Shown here: positions 1 through 8,478 of the stretch, piece after piece
How the letters are laid out: each line of letters opens with the position of its first letter
How positions within the stretch are numbered: position 1 is the first letter of the stretch
Source: Smittium mucronatum
Taxonomy: Eukaryota > Kickxellomycota > Harpellomycetes > Harpellales > Legeriomycetaceae
Assembly (NCBI GenBank): GCA_001953115.1
Contig: LSSL01000558.1
Span: 6,874-30,079, forward strand
Direction of reading: 5' to 3'
DNA length: 23,206 nt
The notes under the pieces: model-generated
The model's input: the letters and a program-made list of their open reading frames with translations, nothing else
What the model was told of the DNA's origin: nothing
Database searches by the model: none
Position numbers and translations under genes: made by a program

Positions 1-548
1 AATAGTCTTTTCTATACGTCTTTTTCTTTTTTTCATATTTTTTTAGTATAGTTTTTAATGACGTTATCTTACAATAAAATTCCGTGATAAAAAAAAAAAA
101 TTACTAAAGATAAGTCCTCAAAACAACCATGTATGCATTTTGAATTCCATGTTAAAAATGCGGACTTAAGCTGACTTCTACTGCATTAAGGATTTCTGCT
201 ACAAGCAAAACATGGTTAAGTAGTCAATATATTTAAAGCTTTATGTATTACTTTTTAAAATAGGGGTTTTGATTTTTAGTTGGCCTTAGTTACAAGTTCA
301 ACTGATTAAAATTACAGAAAAAAAATTTCAACTTCAAATAAAGACTATCATATTTTCGAATTAATTATTGATTCAGACAAGTTAGTTTTTATTTTATTTT
401 TTTAACCGGGGATAATACCGAGTTTGAAATTAAAAGAGTTCTAAATAAATATTTAAATATAGTCTATACATGTAACCAGTAATAATTAATGTAGTAATAC
501 AATATCACCTTATAGATAAATAAAATAGGGTAGTGTGTTCTATGGTCT
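1..548. other. gene-free AT-rich flank
   Basis: I see no open frame of note, tRNA or repeat unit here. It lies downstream (3') of the minus-strand LST2-like gene, so its right end should hold that gene's 3' UTR and polyadenylation region. Confidence 0.5.
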
Positions 549-3414
549 TTATTCATCTGTATTCATCTTATACACGTTGTGGAATACACTTCTAAATGGT
601 TTTGCAAATTTTTCGGTTTGTAAGATATCAGATATCTGACATAACTTAATGTAAAAATCATGGATCTTATCGGCATTTGTTGATTCGTAGTTGGATTCAT
701 AAATGTTTAATCCTTTGGTTTTGAAAGAATTTGAGTCTTTAAAATATTTTGTTTCAGTATCTGAGATATCCGGAGCTGAAGTCTTTTCGAACAAGGATTG
801 GCAGTCAGTATTATTAAATCTTCTAATTCGAATATCACTTGTAAGTAAAGGGTTGTTGAAATTAATAGGCTCATCATAATTTTTAGACAAGTTCAAGTCC
901 AGATCTTTAAGGTTTTTCGACAGTTGAGATGTAAGTGTATCATTGTTATCAATATCATCAGATTTATCAAATTCTAATGCGGTGTTGTTTTTATCTTTTC
1001 CTGCACTAAGCTCAAAATCGCCTGATACAAACTTTTTACAAATTTCGATTAAAAATTTGTCCAAGCTAATTCTAAATTCATGAAATAAATCATTCACATT
1101 CAATTTAGAATTTTGGGAAAATAAAAAATAATCCACAAAGTACTCTATGGAGCATTCAAAGAAAAGCCTCTTTATATCACGGATGGCATATATATTATCT
1201 TTGAACCACCACATATCTTCCATAGCACATTTGGGATTCATTACTTCAGGGTAAAGACCTAGAATAGTATTAATTATAAGACTTTTTGCTTCATTGTTAT
1301 TGGGCCCATCAAGTAACAAAAAATCTGTACTTTTTAAATTGTTATTCGCTTCAGAAATCGTTGAATTCTTTCTCCTCAGGCCCGGAATTTGGAAAACCCC
1401 TTTTTTAAGGGAGTTTTTAGGGGGGCTCTGATATTGGTATGTATCCAGTGTCTCAGATATTTCATTGAATATTCCATTGATAATGGCAATTCTCGGCAAA
1501 GATACCGTTATTTCAGAATCCATTTCAATTATCTGTTCGGATCTAAAAATATCGTTTCTCAGGCCCAGTAACCAAGCCTCTGAAAATAGAATGACTAAGT
1601 AGTTAAACTCGTAGGGGTCTGGTCTTTTCATTGATTTTTTTGATGACGTGTGGTTGTGCCAACCAGATCTGTTAATTCGGCTGCAATCTCCAAAGATTTC
1701 TACAGAGTTTATACTAAATTTACTCAGATTTATCGTCCTGTTTGATTGTAAAGTATTACTCCTATTCATAATTGATCCTGAAAACCCTTTCCTTCCCTCG
1801 GGTGAATCTTCGGAAAAATATTTAAAGAGAAGATCTCTTTCGAAATCAACCCATGAAGAATCAAAAGAAATTATTGACCTTGTTAGCAAATCTTCAATGC
1901 CATCTACATTAGTTTTTAGTATACTTCCATTGATTTTAATCATATCTAAATCTCTTATTTCATTAAAGGAAACTAAAGATTTCCATATCAAACTTTCTTC
2001 GTTTAAATTCTTATATTCTTTCAACGATTTTATTTTACCAAATTCATTTGGTGAACTCAAACTGAGAAGGTCGATTTCAATGCATATTTTTTGAATTGGT
2101 TTATCATTTCCTTTAAATATTTCGGATATAAGTCTGCTAACCAACATTAAAGTCTTGGTAAGGAAGTTTATATGGATTATTAGTTTTTTTGCTTTTGGTT
2201 GGAATTGAAGACTGTCCGAACCTATACCTCTTATAATATAGCCAGAAGATATACATTGAGCAGCGAAGAGTATTTTTTCATCAAATAACTTTCCAGAGAG
2301 GCCCAAAAATCTAACGCTTGGTAAATATTCTGTGTAAGTGCGTTTGGATATACTTTGAGGATTTACAAATATTCTCAATATTGATTCAATATTAGAAATT
2401 AGTTGATCTTGGATCGCGTGTATGTTGTTCAATATTAATGACCCCTTATGTTCAGAAATCCCTGTTATTAATTCAAATCCCCTTAAGCTCTTGCTATAGC
2501 TGTTTCCAATCATCTGTATAGTCTGTATTTTCTCTTCATTTTCGAATTTTCTTATTGAAGTCATCAGCGAGCATTCTATATATATTGTGATAATTTTTAT
2601 AAATGAATATATATACATATATTTTTTAGTTTGAAAACAGATAAATACCTCTATCTTTTATGTTTATTAACAGTTTTATTATTTCAAACTCTGGATCCTG
2701 AGATTTTTTTAATGCTCTCAATGTACTGTAATAATTAATATTTTTATAATTCAACAGCTTACTCAGACCAGATGTTGGTAATGGAATCGTGAATCCTCCG
2801 GTGCTTAATTTTGCTTCAATATAATCACTTTCCAAGTTATAAAGTAAGTAATTCATATCATAACTGGCACTGAACAAAATTTTCGCATCGTTTGTTTTAC
2901 TGAAAATTTTAGAATTACTATATGAGCTATCCGCAGTATTTCTAGCTTTGTTCCTTTCTTTTTGAGATTTCATAATTTCATTTAAAATTTCAGATAAGGG
3001 TCTAGTATCTTCAGAGGAATCAAACTCTGAAAAACTGGAACTACTATCTTCGGAGCTCAATTTCGTATTATCTAATACTTCATATCTTTTATGAAATCTC
3101 GGTATTGATTTATTTATATCATATTCTGTGTCATCCCTGGGGTTCTGGGAGTAATCTTTAGCTGAATTTAACTCACCAATTTGGTCCTTATTTTTTCTAT
3201 TCGTGGATGAGGTTGTTTTTTTACTTGATTTCGAGTAGTACAATTTACCTTGCAATTTTCTTGAAAGTGTCTCAATTTTCACACTCTCCCCATAATTTTT
3301 AGAATTAGGTTGATTTTCAGAGTCTGAATGAATATTTTTAAATGATGATGCCACTCCTTGTGATGAGGAGTCAAACCCGTATAAAAGAGAATTGAAAAGA
3401 TCTTCTTGTTCCAT
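549..3414 (-). CDS. LST2/ZFYVE28-like protein (lateral signalling target 2 family), no FYVE finger, two exons
   Basis: Predicted join of exon 1 (3414-2649) and exon 2 (2575-549), 930 residues. In animals LST2 is an endosomal negative regulator of EGF receptor signalling; its fungal role is not known to me. Residues about 255-735 follow the LST2 core in order: LSGKLFDEKILFAAQC (about 348-363) parallels the animal 'LAGQLWFGAECLAAG' block; LVILFSEAW (about 582) parallels 'VIVLFCETVE'; LPRIAIINGIF (about 615-625) parallels 'IPRLAIVCGLV'; YAIRDIKRLFFE (about 718) parallels 'LLRKIRDLLQTL'. These parallels are from memory, not a search. The C-terminus has no CxxC/RxxHHCR motif, so the FYVE domain is absent. 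Residues 1-255 are Ser/Asp/Lys-rich and mostly disordered-looking, with a short helical block just before the splice site. The start is ATG at 3414; the in-frame TTG at 3432 is not a credible eukaryotic start. Alternatively these are two genes, with the LST2 part starting at ATG 2561 or 2618. The tiny gap and phase-matched intron favour one gene. Confidence 0.62.
2576..2648 (-). other. predicted intron of the LST2-like gene (73 nt)
   Basis: On the minus strand the intron begins GTATTTATC after ...GATAGAG and ends ATATATATAG before AATGC. It is phase 1: G plus AA gives a Glu codon and both flanking frames stay open. The GTATTT donor is the same as in two introns of the ICE2-like gene. Without splicing the first frame stops after only 7 more codons. 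RNA evidence would be decisive. Confidence 0.6.
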
Positions 3415-3714
3415 AACTATTAATATATCCAAGCTATTAAGAAAGTTGTATTGACTAAATGGGGTTCATATAATAAAAAAAATCTTTTGTAAAAAATACG
3501 TAATGTTCCAAAAATAGCAAAATATGAAAATTTTAATTTCTCTATCAAGTATTTTTAATATGTATATATATTCAGTGCCACAGCCCAATAAATATTTTTT
3601 GCAGAAATAATATTTTGCAGATTACTCATAAACTCAGTTATTGGCGGATGATACTAAAAATTAGAAGGGGCTGGATTCTTTGATGATTGTAATTAGCACA
3701 TAAGCTTACTTTGA

Positions 3715-4008
3715 ATAATAGTATTCCCAGGGGATGATTATTTTTTTAGGGCATATGCAAAGTCTGCACCATTAAAAAAATGTAATAATCTGTCTAATGG
3801 GTTTAAAATATATCAAAAAAATTCCCCACAAATATTTTTATCACGTTCACTGAGCAGTTTCCAGATTTATTTAAATAATTTAGTTCGTTTGTCGGATATT
3901 AGGGAGATTCTTGATCAAAATTCGTTCACATTGGATCTTGTTTATTGCATTTTATACTTTAAAACTAAACCCTCGTGGCTTAAATTTCCCATAAATTTGA
4001 TAAATTAA
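3715..4008 (+). pseudogene. 97-codon open stretch without ATG, possible gene relic or exon
   Basis: From 3715 to the TAA at 4006-4008 one plus-strand frame has no stop for 97 codons, which is long for such AT-rich DNA, where stops are expected roughly every ten codons. There is no Met codon to start it. The peptide includes LSDIREILDQNSFTLDL and FKTKPSWLKFP, whose composition looks protein-like, but I recognise no family. It starts near a T-rich run ending TTTTTTTAG (about 3743-3751), which could be a splice acceptor, so an exon of an unrecognised gene is possible. A chance opening cannot be excluded. Confidence 0.3.
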
Positions 4009-4755
4009 ATAAAAACTAATCTAAAATAATTTACCTCTAGTTTTTGTGAATTGTGGAGGCAGAGCGAGGGGAAATAGTTTTAATAAAAGTGTTAAAAAGA
4101 GTGCAATTAGATCTTATTACTGGTTGGTGGGATAAAATTAATATCTTTCATCAGACAATGAATTAACTGCAAATAAAAAACAGTTCTAATCATGATATAT
4201 TATCCCGTATTGGCTTCTCTGTTCACAATTGAATAATCAACAATCAATTGAGATATTATGAAAACGAGCTCAAAAAATCGTTTTTTTCCAAATTCGAGTG
4301 CTTGAAAAATATCTCAACTAATCAACATCAATCACCTTACACCAATTATTGCAGGTTTTGTAAAGTTTGAGTGATAATTAATATCAGAGTATATCATCTT
4401 CTTTCGCTATATACATTTAATAAAGGATAAAGATAATTTTTGGTACTTTAACCTTTGTGATATCCCATGTGACATTTTTGCCTTTATTGTAGACGACAAT
4501 CCCAATAATAAAAATCCTTCTCGAATATTTAAATATCTTAAACTGTGTTTATTTTTAAGAATGGATCCTTGATTATCACAAAAAAATATTTTTAAAGGAG
4601 AGATGGGCTTTCTGCATTAGATTTATTAAATCGATGTGCTAAATTTGCATTTTTTTTATCTGAATACCGGAGTTGCATTTCGGGTTTACCAGCAGTTACA
4701 ACAGGTTATTCAACAGAATTAAATAGCTTAATTATACTCCTACTACAAATAGATA

Positions 4756-5229
4756 TTATTTTTTATAGAATGCGTCTTCAATCGATATAATCAAGCTACC
4801 ATTATATATACTTGAAGAATCCACAATTCCAAACTTAATATGCTTAAGCAAAAAATCAAAGGGATAGGTATGTACAATTTTCTTTGGTTTAAGAGTGGGT
4901 ATAAAGTTCAGATTGTAACATTTGTTATTAGTTTGGCCAACCATAAAATTTATATTGAATTTTTCTTGCCTTAAACCATATTCATTTTGAGTTCTGTAAC
5001 ACTTTTATTATTCACCTTTAAAGCCTTAAATATAGAATCAATAAAATGCTCAAAACTATATTATCACTTTAAAACCCTCCAACGGATCTCCCCAAGATGG
5101 TTTAACGTTATTAGGGTGTGGATGACTGAAAATGGTCGTATTTACATACTTCCCATCACCTCATTGTATTTATGCAAACTGCAACTTATCGCAGTCAGCA
5201 TAAAACAGTAATTCCAACACATAAAACAT
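4756..5229 (-). pseudogene. decayed protein-coding gene of unknown family
   Basis: On the minus strand three successive protein-like segments follow one another in shifting frames. Segment 1 (5229-5056) reads FYADCDKLQFA, then TAA and TGA stops a few codons apart, then GDGKYVNTTIFSHPHP and VKPSWGDPLEGFKV. Segment 2 (from 5060, another frame) reads SFEHFIDSIFKALKV. Segment 3 (to TAA at 4756) reads EYGLRQEKFNINFMVGQ, NLNFIPTLKPKKIVHTYPF and IYNGSLIISIEDAFYKK. Two stops and two frameshifts within about 470 bp suggest a dead gene. More fragments may continue to about 4400 (for example NKGKNVTWDITKVKV near 4460). Alternatively it is a small-intron gene: there is a GTATTT...ACTAAC...AAAAG pattern at about 5273-5231, but that does not remove the internal stops. 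I do not recognise the family. Confidence 0.45.
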
Positions 5230-5589
5230 CCTTTTGTATATTTAGGGGTTCGTTAGTTGTAGAAAATAAATACTTCATTTGGTTCCTGTTTTAAAACTAG
5301 GAGATACCATTTGCTCCCGGCTAAAAAATAAAAACATCTCATTAGTTGACATTGTTTGGTTTACTTTTGGTTAAAAACAGTTTAGGACAGTTATTGATAT
5401 TTTATTTCTATTTATGGACTGTTTAGCATTCTAGCATTACCAACTGTCCACTAATAATGCAAATTTATGTTTTTGTTTTTTTACGGTAGAAAAATCTTTA
5501 TATCTCTTGCTATTATTGTCAAACTGTTTATCATATGGTATATACATATCTAAAAATATGCTTCAATAACTCAGTTGAGGCATTACAGA

Positions 5590-5888
5590 TCTTATTACAT
5601 CCATCCTCATTTGCTGCCTTACTTTTCTCACTATTACTTTTGCATTCTATATTTCATAATCTCAAATACTCCCCCCCTTTAATATTCAGTTTTTATCATT
5701 CTATTCCTTAGGAGTTTTGTACTTTTTAGAATACCAAAGTCGAACGCTCACATTTTCTCCTTCATTCCACTCACCCATCCAAGTCTCATCATTAAAATTC
5801 AAACTTAAGTGGGAGGTTAATCACTATTCATTTTCGGTGCATCTTTAATATAGACAAACCTTTTTAATCTCGTTCAGTCAAATTCACT
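5590..5888 (+). promoter_or_regulatory. pyrimidine-rich upstream region of the Polo-like kinase gene
   Basis: The plus strand upstream of the kinase ATG is clearly C/T-rich compared with the surrounding A/T-rich DNA (for example a CTCCCCCCCTTT tract near 5669-5680 and TCATTCCACTCACCCATCC near 5761-5779). Pyrimidine-rich tracts just upstream of start codons are common in fungal promoters and 5' leaders. No TATA element is clear enough to call. This is inference from composition only. Confidence 0.3.
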
Positions 5889-8354
5889 ATGGCTGAAAGA
5901 AGCGAATTTTTCATAAATCCGGATGGGTCCAAAATTCATAAAATAATCTCTGATCCTTCCAGCCCTAGCAATCTGTATGAAATTATAGAGGTCTTGGGTG
6001 TCGGATCTTTCGGGAAGTGCTACCGTGTAAAGGATCTCAACGATGAGGGCCAAGAATGGGCCTGTAAGGTTTTGGAAAAATCTAGCATCACTACTCCAAA
6101 AATAAAAGAAAGAATACAGTTTGAAGTAAGCATAATACAGAGTCTACCCAAACACCAGAGGATAGCATATGGCCACAAAGTTTTCCAAGACCAAACTAAA
6201 ATTTATATCATTATGGAACTATGCAGCAAATACACTATGGAAACTTTAATTAGACAAAGAAAAAGACTGTCTGAGTTTGAAGCTAGATATTTTTTCATAC
6301 AAGCTGTCGAAGGGATTGTTGAACTTCATAGAAGAAGAATTATTCATAGAGATATTAAGCTAGCAAACATTCTTTTAAACGAAAAGAACCAGGTCAAAAT
6401 TGGTGATTTTGGCCTTTCTGCTTTACTTGAAAGCAGAGCCGACAGAAAGACATCCTTTTTAGGTACTCTTAATTATCTATCTCCCGAAGTTGTCTTAAGG
6501 GCAAAAAAGGGACATAGCTTTGGCGTTGATGTTTGGGCATTAGGCGTTTATTTATACGCTATGTTGGTTGGAAAAACTCCTTTTGCCCCTAAGCAGAAGC
6601 CTGCAAAACCTGAACACTACTACAGAGAAATTTGCCAGGGAAAGATTGATTTCCCTCCAGAATTGAATATTTCGGATGAAGCAAAAGATCTAATTCTCCA
6701 ATTATGCCAAAGACCTGAAGAAAAACGAATAAAAACTAATCAAATAAAGTACCACCCTTGGATTTTGAATCATATATCCACAATCCCAGAAACCATGCCT
6801 GATGCTATTTTTTCTTCTCAAATTGATCCCATTAAATGGAATAAGTTTATCGAATCCCAAATTAATAAGAAAATTGAACTACAAAGTGAAATCAATTTCT
6901 ATGACCATTCTAAAGACCAACGACCTAGAAGCATTGTTTCGAAAAACAGTTCAAACAGCAATTTTGTTGAAGAAAATCATAAACCTCATATTTCTAAAAG
7001 TACTACCAACTCAGTAATACATGTTCATTCTCACTCTGATCGAGGATCCGAAGTTCCCGATAGGTCTGATTTTAGATCAAACAATTTCAACTCTAGTAAT
7101 ACCAATTTGTCCCCGAATAAGAAGCCTGCACTTAGAATATCAAAACTTAGAGATTCTAATGCTGCGGAGCTGAACTTTGAAGACTCGAGGAGTACTAAAC
7201 CCCTCACTCCAATTGAACCTCATGCATTAGCAAATGGCTTAGAAACCACTCGGGGGTCGAATATGGGTGTTTCAAATAATAACGGAAGGAATCATGAACA
7301 TCGACTCAAATCTAGCCAAAAATCTAATCCTGATTTAGAAAACTCTAGAGCCATATCTAGTAGTTCTAAACCTGTACTCGATAAAAAACTCTCTCAAGAT
7401 AATCTAGCCAACTTAGAAAATAAAATGATCGAGAATGTAACAGAGGAAACTAAAAATATAATAACGAAAGACCCCAACTCTAATGTAAGTCCTAACACAT
7501 TAACCAATTTAAATGGGAAAGCAGAAAACAACGAAGAAAACGAAAATATTGAGCCTCAAGGCTCCAATTCCCCTGAAAACGCCGTATATGATGATGATCA
7601 CCTTATTCGTGAAAAGAAGAAAATTGATATCAATTCACTGTTTAAAGTGTGGCAAGCAAAACTTGAAGTTTTGTCACACAGATTCAATTTTTATCTGAAA
7701 GAAGCTACTTCTAATAAACTCGCCAAAAATCACGGTGAACCCAATTATGATCAAAACGAAATTAAAGTAAGGATGCCTATCCATCTAACTCGATTTGTAA
7801 GAGTTCCCAAATATGGCTTGGGATACGAACTCAGTAATGGAACCTTCGGAGTGTCTTTTAGAGATAAAACTAGTATCCTTTGTCTTAAAGACACAGAAAA
7901 TCCATTGATAATAATTGCAAATAAATCCAGAGTTGAAATTAAACAACTTCCTCAAATGGACCAAATTAAAGGACTAGAGCAAAAGATTGCTTTGTATTCT
8001 CAGTTCAAGGTGGCGGTAAACGAACAGCCATTAACCAAACACGCCCAGAAATATGTAAACACCAGCAACATTGAAACGCCGTCTCCCTATGTATTTGTAA
8101 CTAAATATCTATCTGCCACTAATGTAAGCATGTATCGTATCAGCAATGGAGCAATACAAGTTATTTTCAAAGATGGGACTCAGCTGTTGCTATTTGATGA
8201 GGATAAAATAACATTTACTGATAAATCCGTTCGGAGCGTAACTTTTGATATTAAGGATAGTTCTGACAATGTATTCAACAAAACTACGTTCAACCACAAC
8301 GAGTTGGTCAATCGAATCAACTACACGTCCAAAATTCTTGAAGCAGTTACATGA
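5889..8354 (+). CDS. Polo-like serine/threonine kinase (PLK1/Cdc5/Plo1 type) with divergent polo boxes
   Basis: 821-residue, apparently intronless. Polo kinases phosphorylate mitotic substrates at spindle poles, kinetochores and the division site. Kinase domain about 30-295: glycine loop GVGSFGKCY (37-45, with the PLK-typical KCY), Lys60 in WACKVLE, HRDIKLAN (153-160, Asp155), DFG (173-175), KKGHSFGVDVWALG (206-219). The activation loop reads RKTSFLGTLNYLSPE: Ser189 aligns with the activating Thr of PLK1, GTP is GTL and APE is SPE. A 335-residue Asn/Ser/Glu-rich linker follows, much longer than in animal PLK1. Polo box 1 is about 630-715 (PKYGLGYELSNGTFGVSF), polo box 2 about 734-810 (YRISNGAIQVIF). 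The phosphopeptide pincer is altered: the PLK1 His538/Lys540 motif DHTK reads DGTQ (Gly763, Gln765), and the Trp414 position is probably Phe636. The ATG at 5889 begins an N-terminal extension of about 30 residues. The 3' end converges on the ICE2-like gene. Confidence 0.93.
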   Translation: MAERSEFFINPDGSKIHKIISDPSSPSNLYEIIEVLGVGSFGKCYRVKDLNDEGQEWACKVLEKSSITTPKIKERIQFEVSIIQSLPKHQRIAYGHKVFQDQTKIYIIMELCSKYTMETLIRQRKRLSEFEARYFFIQAVEGIVELHRRRIIHRDIKLANILLNEKNQVKIGDFGLSALLESRADRKTSFLGTLNYLSPEVVLRAKKGHSFGVDVWALGVYLYAMLVGKTPFAPKQKPAKPEHYYREICQGKIDFPPELNISDEAKDLILQLCQRPEEKRIKTNQIKYHPWILNHISTIPETMPDAIFSSQIDPIKWNKFIESQINKKIELQSEINFYDHSKDQRPRSIVSKNSSNSNFVEENHKPHISKSTTNSVIHVHSHSDRGSEVPDRSDFRSNNFNSSNTNLSPNKKPALRISKLRDSNAAELNFEDSRSTKPLTPIEPHALANGLETTRGSNMGVSNNNGRNHEHRLKSSQKSNPDLENSRAISSSSKPVLDKKLSQDNLANLENKMIENVTEETKNIITKDPNSNVSPNTLTNLNGKAENNEENENIEPQGSNSPENAVYDDDHLIREKKKIDINSLFKVWQAKLEVLSHRFNFYLKEATSNKLAKNHGEPNYDQNEIKVRMPIHLTRFVRVPKYGLGYELSNGTFGVSFRDKTSILCLKDTENPLIIIANKSRVEIKQLPQMDQIKGLEQKIALYSQFKVAVNEQPLTKHAQKYVNTSNIETPSPYVFVTKYLSATNVSMYRISNGAIQVIFKDGTQLLLFDEDKITFTDKSVRSVTFDIKDSSDNVFNKTTFNHNELVNRINYTSKILEAVT

Positions 8355-8478
8355 TTACTCATTGAAATTAAATCTCAAACCAGAAACATGTTTTAGAATT
8401 TTTTTAAAACTTTTAAAAATAAAACTGTAAATAATAAACTCTATAAAAATAATTCTTTTGGGATCCAAATAATAATGC
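8355..8478. terminator. short convergent 3' intergenic region
   Basis: Only 124 bp separate the kinase stop codon from that of the convergent ICE2-like gene, so the 3' UTRs probably overlap. An AATAAA hexamer at 8433-8438 (plus) is a candidate kinase polyadenylation signal. I see no other element. Confidence 0.4.

Larger units (their letters stand above)
3415..5888. other. divergent intergenic region with coding relics
   Basis: About 2.5 kb between the LST2-like gene (minus) and the Polo-like kinase gene (plus), both transcribed outward, so both promoters should lie here. It contains a decayed minus-strand gene (4756-5229), a start-less 97-codon open stretch (3715-4008), and a pyrimidine-rich zone before the kinase start. 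I see no tRNA or complete gene. Confidence 0.55.

Noticed and set aside
396..420. TTAACCGGGGATAATACC as a solo copy of the transposon end (compare TTACCGGGTT near 13549)
   Set aside because: Only a few bases agree and no second end or target duplication is visible.
1389..2094. Plus-strand open frames of 60 and 148 codons
   Set aside because: They overlap the LST2-like gene on the opposite strand, and their translations have no motif; they are shadows of the real frame.
4987..5211. 74-codon plus-strand frame
   Set aside because: It lies opposite the minus-strand pseudogene, whose reading is more protein-like; probably a shadow.
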